Source: Ga0077530 sp035565975 (lineage in GTDB: Bacteria; Pseudomonadota; Alphaproteobacteria; Rhizobiales; Hyphomicrobiaceae). Taken from it: DNA of 64,000 bases. Each line of letters starts with the position of its first letter. Position 1 is the stretch's first letter. The DNA lies in NCBI GenBank assembly GCA_035565975.1, contig DATMRT010000031.1:1-64000 (forward strand), given 5' to 3'. The position numbers and the translations under genes were made by a program. This document shows, one piece after another, positions 48,800 through 56,818 of this stretch. The notes below the pieces were generated by a model. That model made no database searches and was not told the origin of the DNA. It saw only the letters and a list, made by a program, of their open reading frames with translations.

Positions 48800-49942
48800 A
48801 TGCCGACCCCGAGCGCCGAGTTCGACCGCCACATGATGGACATCGCGCTGCGCGTTGCGCGGCGCGGGCTCGGCACGACCGCGCCCAACCCGGCCGTCGG
48901 TGCGATTGTCGTCGATGAGGGAACCGGCGAGATCGTGGCGCGCGGCTGGACCCAGCCCGGTGGCCGCCCGCATGCGGAGAAGGAAGCGCTGAGGCGGGCC
49001 GGGGAGCGCGCGCGCGGCCGCACCATGTACCTCACGCTCGAGCCGTGCGCGCATACCGGCCGCCTGCCGACCTGCGCCGATGCCATGGTCAACGCGGGCC
49101 TCAAGCGCGTCGTCTGCGCGATCCCCGATCCCAACCCCGTCGTCTCCGGACGCGGCTTCGCTCAGCTCAGCGATGCCGGCATCAAGGTCGAAATTGGCGT
49201 GCAGGCGGACGAGGCGCGTCTCGTCACACTCGGCCACATCCTCGCCCAGACGGCGCAACGCCCATTCGTCCAGCTCAAGATGGCCCTCGATGCCAACCAT
49301 GCCGTCGCCGCCGGCGATGGCGCGCCCGTGTGGGTGACGAGCCCCGAGGCGCGCGCCTATGCCCATCTGCTGCGTGCCGAGACCGACGCGATCCTGGTCG
49401 GGGCCGGCACCGTGCTCGCGGACGATCCAGAGCTGACGTGCCGACTGCCGGGGCTCACGAACCGCTCGCCGCGCCGCATCATCGTCGACGGCGCCCTGCG
49501 CACACCGGCGACCGCCAAGGTCTACTCGGCGGCCGACAGCATTCCCGGAGCGCGCTACCCGATGGTGTGGCTCGCCACGCGGGCCGACGAAGCTCGCCTC
49601 ATGGCCTCCCCTCATGCCGCGAACCGTGGGCACGTGACATTCGACATCCACCCCGAGGGCAACGGCCAGATCGTGCTCGCAACCCTCCTCAGTCGCCTCG
49701 CTCGGAATGGCGTCACGCGCCTGCTCGTCGAAGGCGGGCCGAAGATGTGGGCTGCTTTCCTGGACGCCGGTTTCGTCGACGAGGCCATTGCGGCGGTTAG
49801 CCCCGCGAAGAGCACCGGCGCTACGATCCAGGTTGCAGGCCCCGACCTCGAACAGCATTTTGCTGCCCATGGGCTTCATTGCGTCGCCCGCTCTATGTCA
49901 GGCCCCGACACGCTTCACGTCTTCCGCAGAGAAAGCGAATGA
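48800..49942 (+). CDS. ribD: Bifunctional riboflavin deaminase/reductase RibD
   Basis: A 380-residue two-domain enzyme: N-terminal diaminohydroxyphosphoribosylaminopyrimidine deaminase and C-terminal 5-amino-6-(5-phosphoribosylamino)uracil reductase, for riboflavin synthesis. The deaminase zinc site is PGGRPHAEKEALRRAG and TLEPCAHTGRLPTCADAM. The reductase has PFVQLKMALDANHAVA, AILVGAGTVLADDPELTCR and RLLVEGGPKMWAAFL. Its TGA overlaps the ATG of the thioesterase gene (ATGA), so they are translationally coupled. The later rib genes do not follow here, and no FMN riboswitch is visible. Confidence 0.96.
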   Translation: MPTPSAEFDRHMMDIALRVARRGLGTTAPNPAVGAIVVDEGTGEIVARGWTQPGGRPHAEKEALRRAGERARGRTMYLTLEPCAHTGRLPTCADAMVNAGLKRVVCAIPDPNPVVSGRGFAQLSDAGIKVEIGVQADEARLVTLGHILAQTAQRPFVQLKMALDANHAVAAGDGAPVWVTSPEARAYAHLLRAETDAILVGAGTVLADDPELTCRLPGLTNRSPRRIIVDGALRTPATAKVYSAADSIPGARYPMVWLATRADEARLMASPHAANRGHVTFDIHPEGNGQIVLATLLSRLARNGVTRLLVEGGPKMWAAFLDAGFVDEAIAAVSPAKSTGATIQVAGPDLEQHFAAHGLHCVARSMSGPDTLHVFRRESE

Positions 49943-50409
49943 ACCCGTTCCGCTATTACACGCGCGTGCGCTATCAGGATTGCGATGCCCAGAACGTCGT
50001 GTTCAACGCGCGCTACGGCGACTATGTCGATCTCGCCGTCACCGAGTTCCTGCGCGCGGCATTCCCGGGGCGCGACCCGTTCGACGGCTCCCTCGAGATC
50101 CAGGTCGTGCGCCAGCTCATCGAATGGACGGCTCCGGCGCGCTTCAACGATGTGCTCGAAATCGCGGTGCGCACCACCCGGCTCGGCACGACCTCGATCA
50201 CAATCGGCTTCGAACTGCGGATCGCCGGCACGCGCGACACGATCGTCACCGCGGAGCTGGTCTATGTAGTCGTCGACGCCCAGACCTGGAAAAAGCGGCC
50301 GCTCACGGGCGAAGAGCGCGCTCGCTTCGAGGCCGGCGCCGCCGGTCGCATCACCGACCACGCGGGCTACTTCCCTATCCAGGCTACCAGCACGGCCATC
50401 CTCGAATAG
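49939..50409 (+). CDS. Acyl-CoA thioesterase, 4HBT hotdog fold
   Basis: A 156-residue hotdog-fold thioesterase of the 4-hydroxybenzoyl-CoA/YbgC type. The catalytic Asp region is RVRYQDCDAQNVVFNARYGDY, followed by AVTEFLRAAFPGRDPFDGSL and QLIEWTAPARFNDVLEIAV. Members hydrolyse short or aromatic acyl-CoAs. The ATG was chosen because it overlaps the ribD stop (ATGA); a longer frame begins inside ribD. The coupling with a riboflavin gene has no obvious metabolic meaning and is probably just operon packing. Confidence 0.9.
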   Translation: MNPFRYYTRVRYQDCDAQNVVFNARYGDYVDLAVTEFLRAAFPGRDPFDGSLEIQVVRQLIEWTAPARFNDVLEIAVRTTRLGTTSITIGFELRIAGTRDTIVTAELVYVVVDAQTWKKRPLTGEERARFEAGAAGRITDHAGYFPIQATSTAILE

Positions 50410-50538
50410 GCTCGCGCGACCTTCTCTGACGCCATTTCCGGCAATTGGCCCGCGAGTGCCCAACCGGGCGGCGGAAAGGCTTAGAATCGGCCTAATTTCA
50501 GGCTGAACGAACGATTTAATTCAGCCGCGGGCAATCAA

Positions 50539-50567
50539 TTGACAGTGCGATCCGCGCTGATCTAAGT
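50539..50567 (+). promoter_or_regulatory. Strong promoter with no gene behind it
   Basis: TTGACA (50539-50544) and CTAAGT (50562-50567) with an exact 17-base spacer. The -35 is perfect. No coding frame follows for over 500 bases, which points to a non-coding transcript or a very long leader. Confidence 0.55.
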
Positions 50568-50573
50568 ATGCCC

Positions 50574-50795
50574 CCCATCCCGACTCGGCGTAAGAGGACA
50601 AGGAGACTCCTCGCCGCATCGGAGTCGCGGCATAGATGGCCGGGCGGCACGGCCCTAAGTGGGAGACCCAGGCGAGGTCCCGCGAGGGGGTCTAGGGGGC
50701 CGTTGCCAGGAGACGGCACCGCGTTAGGACAGGCACACAAAAGGCAAGTGGGGTTCGGCCTTAGACAGGCTGTCACGGGCATTTTGTATGAACCT
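50574..50795 (+). ncRNA. Candidate structured non-coding RNA
   Basis: Behind the promoter the sequence folds into several short hairpins: CGGCG...CGCCG around AGGAGACTCCT (about 50585-50614), GGCCG/CGGCC (about 50638-50654), AGACCC/GGGTCT (about 50664-50693), and GCCGT/ACGGC with AGGAG in the loop (about 50699-50717). CCTAA (50654) and TTAGG (50724) could close a longer arm. GGAGA occurs three times near loops. It does not show the signatures of RNase P RNA, tmRNA or SRP RNA. The 3' end is not certain. Confidence 0.35.
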
Positions 50796-50940
50796 TGACA
50801 CGAATGGACGAGGTGGCGCGCGGAGACGAGCTCAGTTGCCCGTTAACTGCAATGGACGGGGTTACTCGATGGGAGCTCGCGCTCCCGAGCCCCAGGCTGT
50901 TGCCATGATTTCGTGCTTGGCGCCTGCCACAAGCCGGCAT

Positions 50941-50956
50941 TGGCATTTCTTATGCA
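50941..50956 (+). promoter_or_regulatory. Sigma-54 (RpoN) -24/-12 element candidate before ptsN
   Basis: TGGCATTTCTTATGCA: GG (50942-50943) and GC (50954-50955) are exactly ten bases apart as required for RpoN, TGGCA matches the -24 and TGCA the -12 half. The start would be near 50967, some 113 bases before the ptsN ATG. Confidence 0.4.
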
Positions 50957-51079
50957 TGAAATCAGGACAGTTAAGACGGGTTAGCGGCGGTCTCGGCGTT
51001 TGAGAGTTTTGGACGAAGGGTGGTGCCCGGCCCCTTGCGGGGTGGCTCCGGCACCGACCGGAGGGGAACGAGAAGAACA

Positions 51080-51544
51080 ATGGACCTCGGTGACCTGATC
51101 AAACCGGAAGGCGTCATCGCCTCCCTCAAGGCCAAGAGCAAGAAGCAGGTGCTTCACGACCTCGCCCAGAAGGCGGCGGAGCTGTCCGGCCTCGACGAAC
51201 GAACCATCTTCGAGACACTGCTCCAGCGCGAGCGGCTCGGCTCGACGGGTCTTGGACGTGGCATCGCCATCCCGCACGGCAAGCCGGCCGGCCTCGAGCG
51301 GATCGTCTGTCTGTTCGCGCATCTCGATGCGCCGATCGACTTCGATGCGACGGACGGCGAGCCCGTGGAACTGGTCTTCCTGCTGCTGGCTCCCGAGCAG
51401 GCCGGCGCCGACCACCTGAAGGCGCTCGCACGCATCTCGCGCCTGCTCCGCGATCCGCTGACCATCGAGAAGCTCAAGGCATCCCGCGACCGCGCGACCC
51501 TGCACGCCGTCCTCACCGAGCCGGCGACGTCGCACGCGGCGTAG
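51080..51544 (+). CDS. ptsN: PTS IIA-like nitrogen regulatory protein PtsN (EIIA-Ntr)
   Basis: A 154-residue EIIA-Ntr protein, the last phosphate carrier of the nitrogen-related PTS (PtsP-PtsO-PtsN), which controls potassium uptake, stress and nitrogen responses by binding partner proteins. The phosphorylated His lies in STGLGRGIAIPHGKPAGLER (about residue 66); DLIKPEGVIASLKAKSKKQVL and LVFLLLAPEQAGADHLKALARIS are strong blocks. The ATG giving MDLGDLIKPE is the family start; the leader has a hairpin before it. In many relatives rpoN and hpf precede ptsN; here a 670-base non-coding region does. Its stop is adjacent to the stop of uppP. Confidence 0.96.
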   Translation: MDLGDLIKPEGVIASLKAKSKKQVLHDLAQKAAELSGLDERTIFETLLQRERLGSTGLGRGIAIPHGKPAGLERIVCLFAHLDAPIDFDATDGEPVELVFLLLAPEQAGADHLKALARISRLLRDPLTIEKLKASRDRATLHAVLTEPATSHAA

Positions 51545-51546
51545 AG

Positions 51547-52344
51547 CTATCCAAGCAGCATCAGCGCGGCCAGCCCGATGCCGCCGACGATAATCCGCCA
51601 CCACGCGAAGAGCGCGAACCCGTGCCGGCTCACATAGTCGAGCAGGTAGCGCACCACGAACACGCCCGCGATGAATGATACGACGAAGCCGAGCGCGATC
51701 CCCCGGATCGTCGCTGCATCGAGCTGCGCGTACGACTTGTAGAGGTCATAGGCGAAGGCACCGGCCATGGTCGGCATGGCGAGGAAGAACGAGAACTCGG
51801 CTGCCGCGCGCTTCGACGTGCCCATGAGCATCGCCCCGACGATCGTGGCGCCCGAGCGCGAGACGCCCGGGATCATGGCGAGGCATTGAAAAAGGCCGAT
51901 CTTGAAGGCGAGCCCCGGCGTGATGTCCATCGCGTCGTGCAGCCGCGGCTCGAGCCGGGCCCGATCGACGGCGAGCAGCACGAAGCCGCCGAGAATGAGC
52001 ATGGTGCAGATGAGCATGGGCGAAGCGAACAGCACCTGCTTGATCACACTGTGCAGCGCGACGCCGGCAAACGCCGCCGGCAGAAAGGCGAGGACGACGC
52101 TAGCGACGAACCGGCGCGTTCGGGGATCGCTCGGCAGGTCGCGCGCCATCTGCCAGAGCTTACCGGCATAGACGGAAAGGATCGCCAGGATGGCGCCGAG
52201 CTGAATGAGGATCTCGAAGGTCTTCTCGGGCGAGTCGAAGCCGAGGAAATGCCCGGCGAGCAGGATGTGGCCCGTCGAGGAAACGGGAATGAACTCGGTC
52301 AGCCCTTCGATCAGACCGAGCAGGATCACTTGCCAGGTTGGCAT
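51547..52344 (-). CDS. uppP: Undecaprenyl-diphosphatase UppP (BacA)
   Basis: A 265-residue membrane phosphatase that recycles undecaprenyl diphosphate to the monophosphate used in peptidoglycan and O-antigen synthesis; high levels give bacitracin resistance. The two active-site blocks are GLIEGLTEFIPVSSTGHIL (with the conserved Glu pair) and MIPGVSRSGATIVGAMLMG. Seven or eight transmembrane helices. The ATG giving MPTWQVILLGLIEG is the family start; a longer frame adds 46 non-homologous residues. It is convergent with ptsN, with stops two bases apart. Confidence 0.96.
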   Translation of the reverse strand: MPTWQVILLGLIEGLTEFIPVSSTGHILLAGHFLGFDSPEKTFEILIQLGAILAILSVYAGKLWQMARDLPSDPRTRRFVASVVLAFLPAAFAGVALHSVIKQVLFASPMLICTMLILGGFVLLAVDRARLEPRLHDAMDITPGLAFKIGLFQCLAMIPGVSRSGATIVGAMLMGTSKRAAAEFSFFLAMPTMAGAFAYDLYKSYAQLDAATIRGIALGFVVSFIAGVFVVRYLLDYVSRHGFALFAWWRIIVGGIGLAALMLLG

Positions 52345-52770
52345 GGCGTCGCGGCCCCCCGAACGCGTAACACGGGCGAGCCAGATCCCGGACCGTCGCC
52401 GACTCGCCGAATTGTGAGCATAGTTTAGTGTCCGGAGTGCAAAATTCGTCTGATTGTTGTGTTCGTGCTTCCCCGCACGCACGGCGTCGCGATCAGAGCG
52501 ACACTCGCAGGATGAGTGATTCCATGTGAACGAGATCAGAAAGATCGCTCAGTGGCGAGCGCGACATGATGCTGCGGCCTTCTCGATCAATACTCTAGCA
52601 AGACTCTGGCAAGTTCACATACGCTAAGCCTGCACGTCGGCGCGCAATCGTCGTATACTGTTGCAGTGATTGGTCCAGAAGTGGGTCATAAGGGCAACGC
52701 CCGGCGCGCGCTGCCGGGGCGATGGGCACGCACCCTCAACTGCGGCGCGCAAGGAGATGACGATCCGATC
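52345..52770. other. Divergent region between uppP and the AsmA gene
   Basis: About 426 bases, locally AT richer than the genes. It holds the promoters for uppP (left) and the AsmA gene (right). A TATACT -10-like hexamer at 52654-52659 is present, but the matching -35 is poor. No gene, riboswitch or terminator was recognised. Confidence 0.4.
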
Positions 52771-55700
52771 ATGAGGCGAGTACTGCTCATCCTCGGCGTT
52801 CTGGTCGTCGCGGTGCTCGCGGGATTATTCATCGTCCCCGCCACGATTGATTGGGATCGCTATCGGGGATCGATCGAGGAGGAGGCGTCGCGGCTCGCGG
52901 GCCGCGAGGTCCGCATCGGCGGCCGTATCAACGTACGCTTGCTGCCGGTGCCGTACATCCACATCGAGCGCCTGCGCGTCGCCGACACGACGGCCGCCAT
53001 CGGCGAGCCCCTCTTCAAGGCCGAGGCCGTCACCGTCCTGCTCGCGCTCTCGCCGCTCCTCAGCGGCACGATCGAAGCCCGTCGAGTGGATCTCGATGAG
53101 CCCGTCCTCAATCTCGTGCTCGACGAGAACGGGAGCGGCAACTGGGCGAGCCTCGCCGGGTCCGGCGGCGAAGCCGGTCTGCCGGGCCGCGTCAGCTTCG
53201 AAGACATCGGGATCAGCAACGGCGCCCTGGTCATCCGCGAGGCTCGCGGGAGCGTCAAATCGGAATTCCGCAAGATCACCGGGACCATCTCGGCCTCCGC
53301 GCTGGAAGGCCCCTACCGCATCAGCCTGAACTATGCGCCGGCGCCTCGCCCGGCTGCCGACGGGCGCGCCGCACAAGCCGCACCGGAGCTTCGCGAGCTC
53401 CGTCTTTCGACGGCGCGCCGCGATCCGGATGGCGGCGTCCGCTTCAAGGGCACGGTGCGCGTGCCGGCACGCGGCCAGAACTGGGCCATCGATGCCATGG
53501 CCCATGACCTCCTCGGCCGCGTTCGCGTCGAGGGAAATCTCACGGCCCGCACACCCTTCGTCAGGACCGATCCCGCTGCGCGGGGCGGCGCGGCGCCCGC
53601 CATCGTCGAGATCAAGTCGTCACTGAAGGCCGATACGGCGAGCGCCGAGCTTGCCGATCTGACGCTGACGCTCGACGCCGACAATAAACCTCAACTAGCG
53701 CAGGGTGCCGCCAAGTTCACATGGCGCAAGGAGACCACGGCTGAGATCCTCATCAACGCCCGCTGGATCGACGTCGACCGCATCATCGGCACGGACGCGA
53801 ACACGGCTTCCACAGCGACGCTCGCGCGCATCGTATCGAGTTTCGGCGATGCGCTGCCGGGCACCGACAAGCTTCGCGCGCTCGTCCTGCTCGATCAGGC
53901 GACGCTCAACGGCGACGTGATCAGCGGGCTCAAGCTCGACGTGGAGAAAGGCGATGCGGATGGCTACGACATCCGCGAGTTCTCGGGCAATCTGCCGGGC
54001 AGCGCACGCCTCGTGCTCAGCGGCAAGCTCATCCCGGGCACGCCCGAGACCGAGTTCGAAGGCCCCCTGACCCTGCGCGGCGCCTCCTTCAACCGCTTCA
54101 TAGCTTGGGCCGGACGCGGCGGAGAGACGCCCGAGATCGCCCGCGATGGGCCTTTCGCACTCGATGTGCGGCTGGCCGTCGGACCGCGCCGCATTGCCGG
54201 GCAGGCCATCCGCCTCGAACTGCCGGGCGGCCGTCTCCGCGGTGACGCAAGCTGGACGCTGCCTGTTGCCGCGGGAAGCGAGCAAAAGCCGGGGCAAGGC
54301 CCCGCACTCTCTCTCGCCATCGACGGCCCCTCGTTCGACATCGGCGCCCTGATGCCGAACGAGCCACGCCCTGGCGCGCTCCTCAAGTCGGTCGTCACAT
54401 CGCTCGCGTTTCCGGCGGCAGCGCCGCGCGAGAGCTTTCTCAAGGCGCCGGGTGGCCTTCAATCCGCGGAGATCAAGCTGCGCTTCGGCCAGCTCGCCAC
54501 ACAGGCCGCCGTCTATCACGACGTCGACGCCGAGCTGAGCTGGGATGGCAAGAGCTGGCAGATCCCTCGCCTCAAGGCTCGCGGTGGCCCGGGCTGGCGG
54601 GTCGAGCTCGAAGGCCATCTCGCGAGCGCCGACGATGCGGACCCGGCGGGCTCGCTTGCAGGCGTCGTCATCGGTCCCGATCGCGCTGCCCTCGCCGATC
54701 TTCTGGCATGGCTGGATGTGCCGACGACCGGCGTTCTCGATCCGCAGCGCCTCGAGCGCATCTCCCCGCTGCGCCTCGCCGGCCGGCTCCAGCTCTCGCC
54801 CAAAGGGCAGCCGGGCGCGACGCGCCTCAGCCTCGACGGATCGCTCGGAGAGAGCCGCATCTCGGCAACCCTCACGGCGCCGAAGCGTGCCGAGACCGTT
54901 GCCGCGCAACCGCTCGAGATCGACCTCACCGGGGACGTCCCGGCCATCACCACGCTCATCGCTCAGATCGCGCCCGAGGGCTGGAGCGCACCGGCTGCCA
55001 GCCGCATCGCCATGCCGGCCCGCCTCACACTGTCGGCCGTCGGCACGCCCGGCGACGGCTTCGAGACGCTGGCGGCGCTGGACAGCGCCGGCGCACGCGC
55101 CGAGCTGCGCGGACGCCTCGCGACACCGGCAGGCGGCACACCGGAGCTGACCGGCCAGATGCGCGTCAGCGTCGAGGATCTGGCAGCGATCGTTGCAGCC
55201 ACCGCGCTCGGGCAAAGCAGCGGTGTCGCCGGCGTGCCGCTCAATGGCCGGATCGGGATTGTGCTTTCCGATAAGCGCATGAAGCTCGAGAGCGATGAGC
55301 TCGCGCTCGCCGGCGCGCACGTTCGCGGCAGCGTCGATCTCGATTTCTCGAAGCCCCAGAAACGCCTCGATGCCAAAATCAGCGCGAGCCACATCGAGCT
55401 GATCCGCGCCCTCGTGCCGATCCTCGACGAACGGCCGCTGGCTTCCGCGCCGACCGAGGCGCGGCCCCTGACGTCCTCCGCGTGGCCCGACGCCCCCTTC
55501 GATCTCGATCGTCTCGACGGATTCGAAGGCACGATCGCCCTCGACACGCCGGAGTTCATTCTCGCGAATGGCATCGCGCTGCGCGCGGCCCGCCTCGAAA
55601 GCACGATCAAGCAGGGCACGCTCGACATCCGGGTCGTCGAAGGCACCGCCAAAGGCGGCAAGACCAGCGGACGTTTCACGCTCGCCAAGGCCCCCGCCGG

Positions 55701-56670
55701 CGCAGCCCTCAAGGGAAATCTCCGCATCGACGGCGCGGAGCTTGCAGGTTCCCCGCCCGGCGAGAGCGGGCCGCCGCTTGCGGGCCGCCTCCAGCTCTCG
55801 CTCGACGTGACGGGCGCCGCGCTGACGGTGCGCGGACTTATAACCTCGCTCAACGGCACGGGCGAAGCACGCCTGACGGATGCCGTCCTCGGCCAGCTCT
55901 CGCCGACGGCCATCGTGGAGGCGAGCGAGAGCGTGCTTGCGCCGCAAGGCTCGCTGGCGCCGGGCAATCTCGAGAAAATGATCCGCGAGCGCCTCGGCGC
56001 CGAGCGCATCCCCCTCGGGCGGCGACGCATCCCCCTCACGGTCAGCGATGGCCATGTGCGCACTGCGGCACCCATCGTCGCGGAGACCAAGTCGGGTCGC
56101 GTGAGCGGCAGCGCCATCATCGATCTCGACAGCCAGCGCATCGACAGCGAGTGGAAGCTCGACGGCGCGCAGGTTGCACCTCGCCCCGGCGCCAAGCCGC
56201 GCGGTCCCTTGCCGAGCGTGTCCGTCATCTGGGCGGGGCCGCTTGGCGACCTCGCCGCCATCAATCCGCAGGTACAGGTCGATGCCCTCGAGCGCGAGCT
56301 GAGCGTCCGGCGCATGGAGGGCGAGGTCGACGAGCTCGAACGTCTGCGCCGGCTCGACGAGGACCGCGCCCGCCAGGAGGCCGAGCGTCAGCGGGCCCTC
56401 GAAGCCGAGCGCCTGCGCGACGCGGAGCGGGCGCGCGAAAGTCTCGCTACTCCCCCAGCCCAGGAGCCACAATCAGCCTGGAAGCCGTTCACGGCTCCCA
56501 CGAAGGCTCCCGAGGGCACGCCAGCGCCGGCCGCCGTCTCGCCACCGGACAGTCCGACGGGCAGCGCGTCCGCCGACCCGGCTCCGGCCGCAGCGCCACA
56601 GCCACCGCCCAAGCGCAGGGCGCCGCGACCGCAGCCCTTCAACCCCTTCTCCACGCTCTGGGGTAACTAG
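52771..56670 (+). CDS. Large AsmA-family protein
   Basis: A 1299-residue protein anchored by an N-terminal transmembrane helix (VLLILGVLVVAVLAGLFIV) and otherwise periplasmic. It has the AsmA signature near the N terminus (IDWDRYRGSIEEEASRLAGR, EVRIGGRINVRLLPVPYI) and a long beta-rich repeat body ending in an AsmA C-terminal block with LTDAVLGQLSPTAIVEASES. AsmA/TamB-like proteins bridge the inner and outer membranes and move phospholipid. Residues about 1200-1240 form a charged coiled coil (LERLRRLDEDRARQEAERQR), and the last 60 are Pro/Ala rich. The ATG follows AAGGAG at 52751. The DUF4139 gene follows after 148 bases. Confidence 0.93.
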   Translation: MRRVLLILGVLVVAVLAGLFIVPATIDWDRYRGSIEEEASRLAGREVRIGGRINVRLLPVPYIHIERLRVADTTAAIGEPLFKAEAVTVLLALSPLLSGTIEARRVDLDEPVLNLVLDENGSGNWASLAGSGGEAGLPGRVSFEDIGISNGALVIREARGSVKSEFRKITGTISASALEGPYRISLNYAPAPRPAADGRAAQAAPELRELRLSTARRDPDGGVRFKGTVRVPARGQNWAIDAMAHDLLGRVRVEGNLTARTPFVRTDPAARGGAAPAIVEIKSSLKADTASAELADLTLTLDADNKPQLAQGAAKFTWRKETTAEILINARWIDVDRIIGTDANTASTATLARIVSSFGDALPGTDKLRALVLLDQATLNGDVISGLKLDVEKGDADGYDIREFSGNLPGSARLVLSGKLIPGTPETEFEGPLTLRGASFNRFIAWAGRGGETPEIARDGPFALDVRLAVGPRRIAGQAIRLELPGGRLRGDASWTLPVAAGSEQKPGQGPALSLAIDGPSFDIGALMPNEPRPGALLKSVVTSLAFPAAAPRESFLKAPGGLQSAEIKLRFGQLATQAAVYHDVDAELSWDGKSWQIPRLKARGGPGWRVELEGHLASADDADPAGSLAGVVIGPDRAALADLLAWLDVPTTGVLDPQRLERISPLRLAGRLQLSPKGQPGATRLSLDGSLGESRISATLTAPKRAETVAAQPLEIDLTGDVPAITTLIAQIAPEGWSAPAASRIAMPARLTLSAVGTPGDGFETLAALDSAGARAELRGRLATPAGGTPELTGQMRVSVEDLAAIVAATALGQSSGVAGVPLNGRIGIVLSDKRMKLESDELALAGAHVRGSVDLDFSKPQKRLDAKISASHIELIRALVPILDERPLASAPTEARPLTSSAWPDAPFDLDRLDGFEGTIALDTPEFILANGIALRAARLESTIKQGTLDIRVVEGTAKGGKTSGRFTLAKAPAGAALKGNLRIDGAELAGSPPGESGPPLAGRLQLSLDVTGAALTVRGLITSLNGTGEARLTDAVLGQLSPTAIVEASESVLAPQGSLAPGNLEKMIRERLGAERIPLGRRRIPLTVSDGHVRTAAPIVAETKSGRVSGSAIIDLDSQRIDSEWKLDGAQVAPRPGAKPRGPLPSVSVIWAGPLGDLAAINPQVQVDALERELSVRRMEGEVDELERLRRLDEDRARQEAERQRALEAERLRDAERARESLATPPAQEPQSAWKPFTAPTKAPEGTPAPAAVSPPDSPTGSASADPAPAAAPQPPPKRRAPRPQPFNPFSTLWGN

Positions 56671-56818
56671 GACAGCGAGCGAACACGCTCCCGGCACCGA
56701 CTTATGCCGTTTGCTGCAATTCCGACCAAGTAGCGCGATTGAATGGTCCGGCTCATCGCTCGATCATCAAGCGGCCGCAGGCAAACCCCGCCAATCGCCG
56801 CCAAGTCCAGGATTGTCC

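Larger units (their letters stand above)
50410..51079. other. 670-base gene-free region before ptsN
   Basis: The largest gap in the window. It contains, left to right: a near-consensus housekeeping promoter (50539-50567), a hairpin-rich stretch that may be a non-coding RNA (50574 to about 50795), a GGGAGC-TCGC-GCTCCC hairpin (50871-50886), a sigma-54-like element (50941-50956), and a strong stem-loop (51022-51055) eight bases before the GGAGGGG of the ptsN leader. No credible protein gene was found. Confidence 0.6.

Noticed and set aside
50574..50795. RNase P RNA, tmRNA, SRP RNA or 6S RNA for the ncRNA candidate
   Set aside because: The GAGGAAAGTCC core of RNase P, the tmRNA tag and acceptor ends, and the SRP GGAAGG/AGCA loop are all absent. 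A 6S-like single long rod with pairing ends could not be built by eye.
53695..56472. A 925-codon minus-strand open frame
   Set aside because: Antisense shadow of the AsmA gene; low-complexity Arg/Glu/Ala content and no domain.
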